DNA of 25,712 nt from Amphimedon queenslandica. Taxonomy: Eukaryota > Porifera > Demospongiae > Haplosclerida > Niphatidae. The notes under the pieces are model-generated. The model worked only from the letters and a program-made list of their open reading frames with translations. It had not been told where the DNA came from and did not search any database. Shown here piece by piece: positions 1-10,794 of the stretch (positions are counted from its first letter, which is position 1; each line of letters opens with the position of its first letter). Both the position numbers and the translations under genes were made by a program. Location: the NCBI RefSeq assembly GCF_000090795.2, contig NW_003546507.1, forward strand, positions 112,351-138,062, read 5' to 3'.

Positions 1-1485
1 AACTTTTGTCCTTTTTAGATGCAAGACATGATGCAAGTATTAGTGTGTGTGATTTGCTTGAATTAGGAGCTGAGTATAGTACTTGTTTGCAACCAATTAT
101 ATACCAAACCAGCTTACAAGCTACATAGCATGCATGATTTGAACTATTATGTGAGTACAAGTTTGCAAGTAAGTATGTATTAAACTACTGTATTGTGTTA
201 GTAATTGGTTACCTTTTTGTGGGGTAGGTCCATCAGTATCCTCATTACCTCCACTTGCTTGAGCTCCTTCATCTAAAGAAGATAACATAAATAGATTATG
301 TTGTCTGTTAATATGTGGGCGTTATGAGTAGCAGCTGTGCTTGTTTGGGGGGACAGAGATAAGTTTTCACTCAACCACTACATGTCAGTGGTTCCATATT
401 CAATTTTTTACTATTATCAGCCTAAGCAAAGCAAGAGCCTTAGCTCAAATAACTCATGATAAGTTACATTTATGAGGTTATATTGGTTGTCAGATTTTGC
501 CACGGTAATCTTACCTTTGTTTCCAGCACCAGTTTTTGTAGTAGGAGAGTCAGTTTTTGGCTCTAGATTAAAGTACAGTTAACTTTACTGGTTAGCTTTT
601 ACTTACTCATACTTTTAGCTGGTTTCTTTCCTTCTGATGAATTTCCTCCAAACATAGCACCTAAAATAGACATGTACATGTATAACTATCAATATCTACT
701 TGGTATAGGTATACTGCTTTAATATAGAGTATTGCCAATAATCCAGTAAATGGTAAATAAAATTGTTGCTAGTCAAGAATTTTCATTCATTCATTTATTT
801 TTTAAATTACAATGGTGCAAGGCTATCATAAGTTCATATAATTCATGTTCATTATTCTCATTGTTGTCATGGTGAGGATAATGATGCATAATTAAAGTAT
901 TGAGATATACACTCACTTATACGTTCAGCTATTGCACCCTTTTCAATTGCTTCAAGTGCCGCACATAATGAATCAAAAGTTGGTTTTCCATGAATTTTAT
1001 CAACTTTATCAGCTCTCTCCAGCCATTTTGTGAGGCATTTGATGAAACGCTTATCAACACTTCCTTGATCTTTGATATTATCCAGCGTGTATTGATGTAG
1101 CCCAAGTTCCCTTCCTAAATCCTCCCAATCTCCGTTATTAAACTCTGCTTCTCTTAACTTTTGCATCACATCTCTTAAATCAGAAACCCTCAGTTCTAAA
1201 AGTGAAGTATGTATTGCAAGTTGTTCATATTTCTAATAATTTATGCCATCAGTGGTGCTCTTCATGCAATGACTACCTCTATATGTTATGTGTGTTATGT
1301 TTAAACACGTATGACCTCCCTGTATTTACAGATTTGACATTAAATGGAATTGGCTCGTCATTAATTTTACTGACATGAACTTGTTGCTGCCCCTGATGAC
1401 AACAGCAATACAAAATGATACAGCTAAAGAGCTGCATGAATAATGCACAGTACAGCTACATAGTCAAGCACTCACCTTTTTCCAT
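1..1485 (-). CDS. Gene A2: Death-domain protein, 3' end beyond window (probable DD-effector gene)
   Basis: Partial gene read on the minus strand. Visible exons are 1476-1485 (ATG GAA AAA G), 917-1195, 607-660, 515-562 and 213-272. Each has AG/GT borders and all introns are phase 1. The 917-1195 exon encodes a Death domain (residues 4-96) with the usual pattern W-E-D-L-G-R-E-L-G-L, a following isoleucine helix, then K-W-L-E-R and T-F-D-S-L. The next three exons encode 16-20 residue linkers rich in Ser, Thr, Gly, Lys and Glu. The effector part lies left of position 1. Its intron (positions 1-212) contains a 12-base match (19-30) to the C2 intron just before the PNP exon (13069-13080), so I infer a PNP-type module within a few tens of bases of the edge. 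The gene starts 361 bases after the A1 stop. The start is chosen because B2 has the same exon and the MSK form occurs in C2. Confidence 0.75.
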
Positions 1486-1846
1486 GTTAGTCAGTTGTAA
1501 AAAGAACAGGCAAAGGTTTAGAATGAAGCTCTGTTACTGAAAACTGTCAACAACTTCTCTAGTGGGCAGATACACACTACTGGTATAATATTCCTGCTAT
1601 CTGATTGTTATCAAAACTTCAACTTCCTGTGTTTAACTTACCAAAGAGTTTAGTAGTATATGATTCACTGATTCACCTTTCCATTTCTTGTGTACTAGAA
1701 CAAACCTTATACTGCCCTTCTCCTATCCTGTTGTTACTTGAAATGATAGCAATTATTTACTAGCTCCTGGCACCTCTGCCAAAACAATATGCCAATCATT
1801 TCAACTCATAATAATTATTTAAAATTGTACTAAGCTGGTATCATTA
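1486..1846 (-). promoter_or_regulatory. Spacer between A1 stop and A2 start
   Basis: A 361-base non-coding spacer that must hold the A1 3' end and the A2 promoter and leader. The B copy (8765-9125) has exactly the same length, and the C copy is the same apart from an inserted element. No TATA box or AATAAA stands out. Confidence 0.45.
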
Positions 1847-3802
1847 TTAAAGGGTAATATTGTAAAGAGTTTTCAGTTTCTTAGGTATCCTTTCTGCTGC
1901 TGCACGGTCTCCTGTTCCCTCCACAGCATCAATCAAAGTCTGCCATGTTCTACTAGTTACATTATCTTCTCCCTCTAGCCATGCTTCTATAGTCACCCTC
2001 AAGTGTTTGTATGCATCACCACCTCCTTCTCCAATGACATTGAGTCTTGGCATCAATAGACCGAGCTTCAGGCCCAAGTCCACCCATTTTGTTGCACCAA
2101 ACAAAGCTTTATTTAAAACTGTTGTTACCGTTTCAACATCCTCTATACCTAATATGGTAATGCATAAATATACATACATACAGTATATGTTCTATTGTAC
2201 CTAGTTCATCAGTAGTACCTAAATTTCGCTTTGAAATTTCCTCGGGGCATGATACAGGAGAAGCAGCAGTTGTGCCTATAAAAATATAGTTCAATACACT
2301 CAAGCGAAGAATAGCTACATGTACAACTACAATTACATGTTCAGTATATGTTTTTGGTTATTAAAATATCAAAATATTATGCTGGAGGAAATTCAGTACA
2401 ATAAAAAGTATTTGCTGAACGAAAAGAAGTAGTACAATATTCAATAGTACAATGTCCTTTTCCCATTATCAGTACTAATAGCTTGCATGCTGGTACTAGT
2501 AGTAGATCTACTGCTTCCATTAGATGACACTGTAGCAGAAGGTACTGTAACAATACAACATTATGTAAAAATTAAATGTGTACAGCAGAATCCTCTACAG
2601 CCAGTAGAGGCCAATAAAGTAATGCACAATTATATAATCAAGTCAAAGGGAGGGACAGACTTATCAGTGGTGGATAGGGTTTGCCTCTAGAATGGTACTG
2701 ATAACCTTCAGTAGTATCATATTACAGTATCAGGTAACTACCCATCACTTCACCCACTCCTACTCATACCCACACCTGCTGTAGTAGATATAGTCTAATT
2801 GTGGTTGGTACTGGTTTGGTCATGCAAGTAATTCAATTTTAGTAATTTCTAGTCAATTCTATTAAGTTATAGGTTTCTGACAAAGTATTAATTTTATAAG
2901 GTCTGATCAATAACTTGAACTTACCCAATTCATTGGCTATATCAGTGATTGGTTTCTCTCCAACTTCTTTTAATACTTTACAGACATCGTTTAGAAAAGT
3001 CTCAGGATGTTTATCATTGTTTAGAGTCCTTTGTAACTCGCTTACTAACTTTGAGGCTTTTTTTGAAGGAATATCATGACTATTAATCATCTCATCTTTT
3101 AGGTCAAGGGAAATTAATCCTGGAGCATAAAGCTTGCCTACTACTCCAGTCAAGCAAGAGGATATGGCATTTTCCAGTCTATTGGAAACACTTCTAAACC
3201 GACTGGAAACAGCTGCTTAGTTTTAAAAAAAGGTTCATATCCCAATAAATGCTGTACTTACTAGTACCAGAGGAGACAGGGACAGTGGGCTGGGCCTTGA
3301 TTGGGTCACTTCTTGATGCTTTTGGAGTTTCTAATGAAATGATAGATTTTATAATTGTAGTCTGATTGATTTCTTAATTGGCGCAGGTAGATCTAATTGT
3401 ATTACAAGTATTACCTTCAATTTTACTTCTCATGGTTGCTCCATGTTTTTTTAGTACTTCACTTCCTACATCTTCATCTTCAAATATGTCACAAATCTGG
3501 AGAAGACATTTAGCAGGATCATCATGATTCCTAATCTTCTCCCGGAGGCGGTGAGCCACTTCACTGCCTCTTTTTTGATCTGATAAGTTTGATTTGGATT
3601 TTATAGAATCAAGTTGTTGCTCTGTTATTAGGTCATCTGCTAAAAGGAAGTCAGTAACATTTGTGAAAGTTGGCTCTTTTCCAAGTGCAGCTGTAAGTTG
3701 GGGGAGGATCATTTTCCGAAACACATCATAAGGTGTTTTACCTAAAAGATCATAAAGTCACTTAACAATAAGTATATATGTACCAGTACCTCCTTCAGCC
3801 AT
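1847..3802 (-). CDS. Gene A1: CARD-like, CARD-like, Death domain adaptor-type protein
   Basis: Minus-strand exons are 3790-3802 (ATG GCT GAA GGA G), 3415-3741, 3262-3330, 2925-3215, 2201-2275 and 1847-2148 (stop TAA). All introns are phase 1, and without the damaged exon the product is 358 residues. Exon 2 (residues 5-113) is a helical CARD-like domain with L-I-T-E-Q-Q-L, R-L-R-E-K-I and C-L-L-Q-I-C. The 2925-3215 exon (137-233) is a second CARD-like domain. The final exon (259-358) is a clear Death domain (K-W-V-D-L-G-L-K-L-G-L, then A-W-L and T-W-Q-T-L-I). There is no enzyme domain, so an adaptor role in a death-fold signalling complex is inferred. An extra linker exon with acceptor at 2530-2531 (start 2529, present in B1 and C1) has lost its donor near 2450 and would hit a stop if retained. 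Skipping it keeps the frame because the flanking introns are both phase 1. Confidence 0.72.
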
Positions 3803-4386
3803 GATGATAATAAGAGAGTGATGGATGGATGATGGGAAGAATTGACTGCCCTTTTAAATTAAATCATATTCATACCTACCCACTATCTACTTCCTGCCCA
3901 CGATAGTACTTAAATAAATTCATGTACACTGTCTCTTGGTGGGGATATTAAAAACTAGCATAAAGCATGAAATATATAGTTTATGTTTTTCACCCATCGA
4001 ATAATGCTACATAGACCAGGACAATTATCAACAAAAAATGATCATAGAAAAAAATTCTTTTTTTAATTTCACCAAAAATAGAAGAGACTATTTTGATATA
4101 ATTTTGATGCATATAAATGTCCTTATGTTACCCATAAACTTTGAGTGGATTTTGATTAAAATTAGATTTTTTATGAATTTTTTATAAATACTTTGTATAA
4201 TCAAACCACATGCTTTCACATTGATAAAAATCATAACAATAACTATAATTAAAACATTACATCTATTAATGCCAAAAATTGTTTGTGTGTATAGTAATGT
4301 GTGCCATATAAATCCTTGAGGAGTGAAACTATCTCATTCTTTAATTTGCTATGATAAAATGTAAAAAATGATCATTATTAGTAAAC
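3803..4386. other. Spacer between A1 start and B2 stop
   Basis: Non-coding and AT-rich. It holds the A1 promoter region with a short GATG-type repeat near 3820-3840, one diverged copy of the dispersed repeat core (about 4105-4190), and an ATTAAA on the minus strand at 4340-4345 that could be the B2 poly(A) signal. Confidence 0.5.
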
Positions 4387-7300
4387 TCATTCTTTACTAT
4401 TGATATCTCTATCAATCCCATCAGCTACAGCATTCTCTCCTATCTCCCTCAATGCTTCTATTAATGTATCATAAGTTGGACCACCTTTACTTTTTACATC
4501 ATCAGCTTGTTGCAGCCATTTTTTTAAACACTCTTTTAAGCAGGTACAAACATCTCCTTTGTTATTAGCCTCAATAACATCAAGTGTAGCAGGGAGCAGT
4601 CCCAGATGAAGGCCAAGATCATTATAACTGACACCAGAATACCCATGCTTCTTTAGTAAATCAAGTATATGAACAAGACAGTTGATATCTAACAGAGTAA
4701 TAGTGATAATGATAATTGCTAATATTTTGAAGCATGTAGACTATATAATATAACTTACCTAACTGCCCTTTGTGTCTCTTAGTAGGTGGACCTTCTAATG
4801 ATGGTTCAGCTCCTAGAATAAAGTATGTTGTAATATGAAAAGAATAATAATTGTTATTAGTAATAAAATTGGTGAAGTGACATATAGAATCACTGATGAT
4901 AAATCAAACTACCTTTCATACTATGTGTTCTTTTTCTTATCATGCCAGTCTCAGCAGCTCCTTTAAATGTAACAATCATTATGTCATCATTCTCATTATT
5001 ATGCTATCTCTAACCTGGACTGGATGATTGATGATCACTAAACCAACATCTGTAGCTATCGTCATCACCTTGTAGTACATCACATTGGTCTTCACAAAGA
5101 GTGCACAAGGTAGAACATTTATCTTCCTGAACGATGCAAGTATTTCTGGGGGGACATTTGAAAGCAAAAACAAACTTATTATCTTCTTTAAGTTTGAGAT
5201 CTTTACTGCTATCTTCAACAGCTTTTGAGACTAGTTCACGAATTTGTGGACAAATGCCCCTACAATGACCACGAACACGTATTTCAAGATGTGTATAGCG
5301 ATTGATGATATCAATGTGGTATTCTTCAAAAACACGAAGTGACATTGCATTGTTACATCTGTAATATTCTTCATTGACTGGACTGAAGCGTATGTCGTCT
5401 TTTTTCTCTAAAAGGTGTACAATGGTTAAGGGAAATAATCCTTGAGGAATGGCTAGAGTTGTTTCATCTCTTTTTTTGATTTTCCATGTTATGAGAAGTG
5501 GTTGTATTTCTGTTGGAGGGGCTTTAAGCTCACCATGAGATGGTAATGCACATGGAAAAAAATAGTCTCCTTCTTCTCTATTTTCCACTTTAGCAATGAT
5601 GTGGAGATGCAATAGAAGAGTAATCATGTGAGACGATGTAAAATCAGCATGTTCAAATATTTTTTTACCAAAAAGTTGTAAAAGATCTTCATTAAAGAGG
5701 CCCAATATTCTCAAGTCATATGTTTCTGTATGGTCGGTGTATGTGCTAGCTATTAGAAGTGAAAGGACATCAAGAATCGGTTCAGGATCAACAAATATTA
5801 TATTTGATAAGATGCCAGGATAATAAAGAATGATAGTGACATTGTGTAAATATTGCAGAGCTTTTTCAATATCTGATTCTTCATTAAGTCGGAGAGACTT
5901 ACCAATTTCCTTAACTTCTTCTTTTGTAAGGAAGCTTCGTCCCTTTTGCTTAGCTTCTCTTTGTAGAGAAATCTCAAAAACAAACAGGCGAATTGGTATA
6001 CAAATTCTCATGGCAACTCTAAAACTTGAAATTTTTGTACAAAGAGCTACACTAGCTTCTTCTCTTTCTGGTCCTTTGAGCATTGTGTTAACTGGATATA
6101 TAATATTGTCGTGATCCTGACGATTCCTAATGACTTTTATATTAGCTTTATATTCTTCAAGCAGCACTTTATTCATTTTTTCCAGCTCATCTAGTGTGCC
6201 ATTCTTTTCCAACTTATCTTTACGTGTGCCAAGTACGAAATAGCGAGGGTGGATTTTTTTTTTTTGTCAGACTCAGAGAGATAAGGAATTTCGATGGGAT
6301 TAAACATAGCTCCGGAGCTAACTGTTGATTGGATTATATCACGATTAGAATAACTCTGATTTATATTAATAGGATACTCTAATTGACTGATACGATATTG
6401 AAACTCACACTTCTCATCAAGACCTTTGGTAAGATCAATGGTGATGATATTCAGTGCAGCTGCTCTTGTAAAAAGAGGTAGTAACTCTCGATATGCTGGT
6501 TGACCACCAGAATCAATAAAATAAACCCAATTTGTGCTTAATTTTTTTAACTTTCCTGCTTCAAGAGCAATTACTATATCGTTAATTACTTCCATATCGG
6601 TTGGTTTCTTCTCAAGTGGTTCCTCCTCAATTGGTTTCTTTTCAGGCAGTTCTGCTTCCAGTGAAGAATGCTCTGAACGAACAGATACAGGACTTGCAGG
6701 CATTGGTGCTTCTTTTTTATGCTCTGTTTCATTTGGTGCTTCATTTAAACAAGATGCTAGCTGGTTAAGTAAATCTTCTTGTTTAACCTTCTCCCACTTC
6801 TTATTTTTACCATCAATGGATATTCGTGTTGCTTTAACAGCAGGACAAGCTATTGGTGTACTATCAGTGAGTTCATCAGGAGGTGCAGGTGGTGGCTCAT
6901 TAAGTAGGAGGTGCTGTGTGCATGTTTTACCAGCTCCAGGTGCACCATGCATATTGATACGAGTGATTTCTAGCTCAACTTCACCTTCTTTCAGCCATTT
7001 TTCTATTTTTCCTAAATAAAGTAACACCATATATGAGACAGTAATCAGTAGCAAAGTAATGTGCATAGTGTTCACACTAGGGTAGTCCCAAATTAATGGG
7101 TATCAGTCAATTAGCATTTCATCTGAGGTGGATTGATGTGAAGTGATGTGGTTCGACGACCAATGTAAACCAATGGCAACAGGAACACAAAAATCAACTA
7201 CTAGTGTGAACAAGATCAATAAGCATTATATACCGTAGGACACCTTTTCTTGAGGGCTATAAATTTCATGGATTTTAATTTTGCGGATTTAATTTTCAAA

Positions 7301-8764
7301 AAACTAAAATTTAATTTTTTAGTGAATGTCAATATGTCAGGTTGCAGTCAATGATATTTTTGCAAATTAATTTTATGGGACGAAATAATTAGATCTAGAT
7401 CTAATAATCTATCCAAATAATTTATTGCTAAGAAAGATGATACTAAATAGCTTTTACTAATTGGTTACCTTGTGATAGGGTAGTTCCATCAGTATCCTCA
7501 TCACCTCCACTTACTTGAGCTTCTCCATCTAAGAGGACAACATATAAGGATCACTTTAGTATAAATTATAAAAATACAGATTGTCTGTTGACATTATAAT
7601 AATATTATTAATATGTGGTTTTATGAGTAGCAGCTGTGCTTGTTTGGAGAGACAGAGATAAGCTTTCACTCAACCCACTACATGTCAGTGGGTCCATATT
7701 TTCCTAAGCAAAGTAAGAGCCTTAGCTCAGATAACCAACCCATTAAAAATTACATTTATGAGGTTATATTGGTTGTCAGATTTTGTAATCTTACCTTTGT
7801 TTCCAGCACCAGTTTTTGTAGTAGGAGAGTCAGTTTTTGGCTCTAGATTAAAGTACAGTTAAATTTGCTGGTTAGCTTTTCACTTACTCGTACTTTTAGC
7901 TGGTTTCTTTCCTTCTGATGAATTTCCTCCAAACATATCACCTAAAATAGACATGTACATGTATAACTATCAATATCTACTTTGTGACTATACTGCTTTA
8001 ATATTGAGTATTGTCAATAATCCAATAAATAGTAAATAAAGATGCTGCTAGTCATGAATTTTTATTCATTTATTTTTTTTAATTACAATGGTGCAAGGCT
8101 ATCATAAGTTCATATAATTTAGGTTCATTATTCTCATTGTTGTCATGGTGAGGATAATGATGCATGATTAAAGTATTGAGATATACACTCACTTATACGT
8201 TCAGCTATTGCATCCCTTCCAATCGCTTCAAGTGCCGCACATAATGAATTAAATGATGGTCTTCCATGAAAATTATCAACTTTATCAGCTCTCTCCAGCC
8301 ATTTTGTAAGGCATCTGGCGAAACGCATATGAACACTTTCTTGATCTTCTTTAATATTATTCAGTGTGTGTTGATGTAGCCCAAGTTCCCTTCCTAAGGC
8401 CTCCCAATCTCCTTTTTTAAACTCTGCATTTCGTAACTTTTGCATCACATCTCTTAAATCAGAAACCCTCAGTTCTAAAAGTGAAGTATGTATTGCAAGT
8501 TGTTCATATTTCTAATAATTTATGCCATCAGTGGTGCTCTTCATGCAATGACTACCTCTATATGTTATGTGTGTTATGTTTAAACACGTATGACCTCCCT
8601 GTATTTACAGATTTGACATTAAATGGAATTGGCTCGTCATTAATTTTACTGACATGAACTTGTTGCTGCCCCTGATGACAACAGCAATACAAAATGATAC
8701 AGCTAAAGAGCTGCATGAATAATGCACAGTACAGCTACATAGTCAAGCACTCACCTTTTTCCAT
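4387..8764 (-). CDS. Gene B2: Death domain - Roc GTPase - COR - Death domain protein (frameshifted in this sequence)
   Basis: Minus-strand exons are 8755-8764 (ATG GAA AAA G), 8193-8474, 7888-7941, 7795-7842, 7469-7528, 5015-7011, 4913-4960, 4759-4812 and 4387-4688 (stop TGA). Every intron is phase 1. With one base restored the product would be 951 residues. Order: Death domain 4-97; linkers to 151; Roc GTPase with P-loop GAPGAGKT (174-181), a long charged insert, switch II DSGGQ (318-322) and base-recognition TRKD (414-417); COR with the typical L-H-N-V...I-L-Y-Y and I-F-V-D-P-E-P strings; a Cys-rich end; linkers; second Death domain 852-951 (D-L-G-L-H-L-G-L, K-K-W-L-Q-Q). ROCO-family proteins use GTP-dependent dimer switching, and Death domains recruit partners, so this is probably a cytosolic signalling hub. 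The 1997-base Roc-COR exon is one base short of phase because of a 12-A run (plus-strand T 6254-6265). Either the gene is broken here or the run was misread. Confidence 0.8.
6254..6265 (-). other. Homopolymer frameshift site in the Roc domain of B2
   Basis: Twelve consecutive T on the plus strand (A on the coding strand). Upstream the frame carries the P-loop and DSGGQ. Downstream that frame ends in a stop at 6191-6193 after 20 odd residues, while the next frame gives I-H-P-R-Y-F-V-L-G-T-R-K-D, the expected G4 strand and motif. Thirteen or ten A would reconnect them. The exon length modulo 3 independently agrees with one missing base. Confidence 0.85.
7070..7211. mobile_element. Short inverted-repeat element in the B2 intron
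   Basis: Bounded by GTTCACACTAG and its exact reverse complement CTAGTGTGAAC, 142 bases apart, between the linker exon and the Roc-COR exon of B2. A related piece in the opposite orientation occurs at about 14163-14243. Confidence 0.5.
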
Positions 8765-9125
8765 GTTAGTCAGTTGTAAAAAGAACAGGCAAAGGTTTAG
8801 AATGAAGCTCTGTTACTGAAAACTGTCAACAACTTCTCTAGTGGGCAGATACACACTACTGGTATAATATTCCTGCTATCTGATTGTTATCAAAACTTCA
8901 ACTTCCTGTGTTTAACTTACCAAAGAGTTTAGTAGTATATGATTCACTGATTCACCTTTCCATTCTTTGTGTAGTGAAACAAACCTTATGCTGCCCTTCC
9001 CCTATCCTGTTGTTACTTGAAATGATAACAATTATTTACTAGCTCCTGGCACCTCTGCCAAAAGAATATGCCAATCATTTCAACTCATAATAATTCTTTA
9101 AAATTGTACTAAGCTGGTATCATTA
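8765..9125 (-). promoter_or_regulatory. Spacer between B1 stop and B2 start
   Basis: 361 bases, identical in length to the A copy and identical in sequence over its first two hundred bases as far as I can see. It must contain the B2 promoter. Confidence 0.45.
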
Positions 9126-10600
9126 TTAAAGGGTAATATTGTAAAGAGTTTTCAGTTTCTTAGGTATCCTTTCTGCTGCTGCACGGTCTCCTGTTCCCTC
9201 CACAGCGTCTATCAAAGTCTGCCATGTTCTACTAGTTACATTATCTTCACCCTTCAGCCATGCTTCTATAGTCTTCCTCAAGTGTCTGTATGCATCACCA
9301 CCTCCTTCTCCAATCACATTGAGTCTTGGTGAAAATAGACCTAACTTTAGCCCCAAGTCATTCCAGTTTACTGGACCAAACTGAGCTTCATTTAAAACTG
9401 TTATTGCTTTTTCAGCATCCTTTATGCCTAATATGGTAATCATAAATAGATTATTATTGTGATACATTACTTACCTAGTGACCTTTTCCCATTATCTGTA
9501 TTACTAGTACTAACAGTTTGCATGCTGGCACTACTAGTAGATCTACTGCTTCCATTAGATGACACTGTAGCAGTTGGTACTGTAACAATACAACATTATG
9601 TAAAAATTAAATGTGTACAGCAGAATCCTCTACAGCCAGGAGAGGTCAATAAACAACTATAATTATAATCAAGTCAAAGGGAGGGACAGACTTATCAGTG
9701 GTGGCGGATAGGGTTTGCCTCTAGAATGGTACTGATAACCTTCAGTAGTATCATATTACAGTATCAGGTAACTACCCATCACTTCACCCACTCCTACTCA
9801 TACCCACACCTGCTGTAGTAGCTATAGTTTAATTGTGGTTGGTACTGGTCAGGTCATGCAAGCAATTCAATTTTAGTAATTTCTAGTCAAATTTTATTAA
9901 GTTATAGGTTTCTGACAAAGTATTAATTTTAAAAGGTCTGATCAATAACTTGAACTTACCCAATTCATTGGCTAAAACACTTAGCACTATATCTAAATCA
10001 CCTATGCCTAAAATGATAACTGTATAAATTTATGTACACACATTATATGTTCTATTGTACCTAGCTCATTAGGATTAGTCCTAGGCAGAGCTGCTGCTGA
10101 AGGATGAGGTGGAGCTGAAGGAGTAACAGCTGGTACTTGAACTGGTGTAGCAGCTGTTCCATCTATTAAAATAAAGTATTTAGAAAGGATACTAATGGAA
10201 TGTGTTTTACTTGATATGCTTGCTCTCATGCTTTCTCCATGTTTCTTCAATGTAGCATTGTCTACATCTTCAGATTCAAATATCTCACATATTATGGTAA
10301 GTAGACAGGCATTAGGGTCATCACTCTCCCTTATCTTGTCTCTTAGGGTAAAAGCCACTTCCCTACCTCTTTCAACACCTTGTTTGGTCATTATAGCCTC
10401 TAGCTCTTGATCAGTTATCAGGTCCTCACTCCTCAGCATTGAGAGAAGCAGTGACTACACTGAGAAAAGGGTGGATCCTTCCCAAGTATGTTTATAAGCT
10501 TTGGTAGTGTCTTTTTTAAGACATCCTTAGCACTTTTACCTACAGTACAGTGCTAAAAGATTGGTACACTTTATAAAGAGAACTGACCTCCTTCAGCCAT
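9126..10600 (-). pseudogene. Gene B1: degraded CARD-like/Death adaptor paralogue
   Basis: Minus-strand exons are 10588-10600 (ATG GCT GAA GGA G), 10211-10539, 10061-10162, 9960-10007, 9475-9564 and 9126-9427 (stop TAA). It is the cassette-B counterpart of A1 and C1. The terminal Death domain is intact (N-W-N-D-L-G-L-K-L-G-L, A-W-L-K-G-E-D). The CARD-like exon is 329 bases, one short of phase. Its first frame runs G-K-S-A-K-D-V-L to a TGA near 10436-10438, while the domain resumes in another frame as L-R-S-E-D-L-I-T-D-Q-E-L. The second CARD-like exon of A1/C1 is gone, replaced by a 48-base exon whose start resembles a Death-exon start and whose last residues A-N-E-L-G match the end of the lost exon. 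The promoter region also differs from A1 and C1. Probably a decaying copy. It could still make a protein if the shift is an assembly error. Confidence 0.62.
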
Positions 10601-10794
10601 TATTGTTATTCACTTAAGAATGCTAGTATCAGCAAATGGGCAGGTTTAGGCTATCTATTATACGGTTTACCCACTTCCTTTTTTCTTTTTAGGAGTTACT
10701 GTGAGTTTAATAAACATTTATAGTATTATACTCTACTGCATATATTGCTGTTATTAGTATAAGGTAGTGTTACAAGGTGCTTCATTATGTTAGA

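Larger units (their letters stand above)
1..4190 (-). repeat. Tandem two-gene cassette, copy A
   Basis: Contains A2 and A1 plus the upstream region of A1. Introns and spacer match copies B and C base for base over long stretches. Homology with copy C continues upstream of A1 to about 4190 (compare 17100-17490). Confidence 0.85.
7440..10600 (-). repeat. Tandem two-gene cassette, copy B
   Basis: Contains the shared 5' part of B2 and all of B1. Homology to A and C ends in the intron left of the 7469-7528 linker exon, where the Roc-COR module begins, and at the B1 start, where the promoter region diverges. Confidence 0.85.

Noticed and set aside
2487-2690. Plus-strand open frame, with a relative at 9459-9662
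   Set aside because: It overlaps the antisense of a linker exon and its intron; conservation is explained by the duplicated cassettes.
6534-7019. 161-codon plus-strand open frame
   Set aside because: It is the complement of the charged insert in the Roc exon of B2; the opposite strand carries real GTPase motifs.
7232-7400. Possible folded element with TTCATGGATTTTAATTTTGCGG and an imperfect complement near 7355-7385
   Set aside because: The arms match too poorly and no target duplication is visible.
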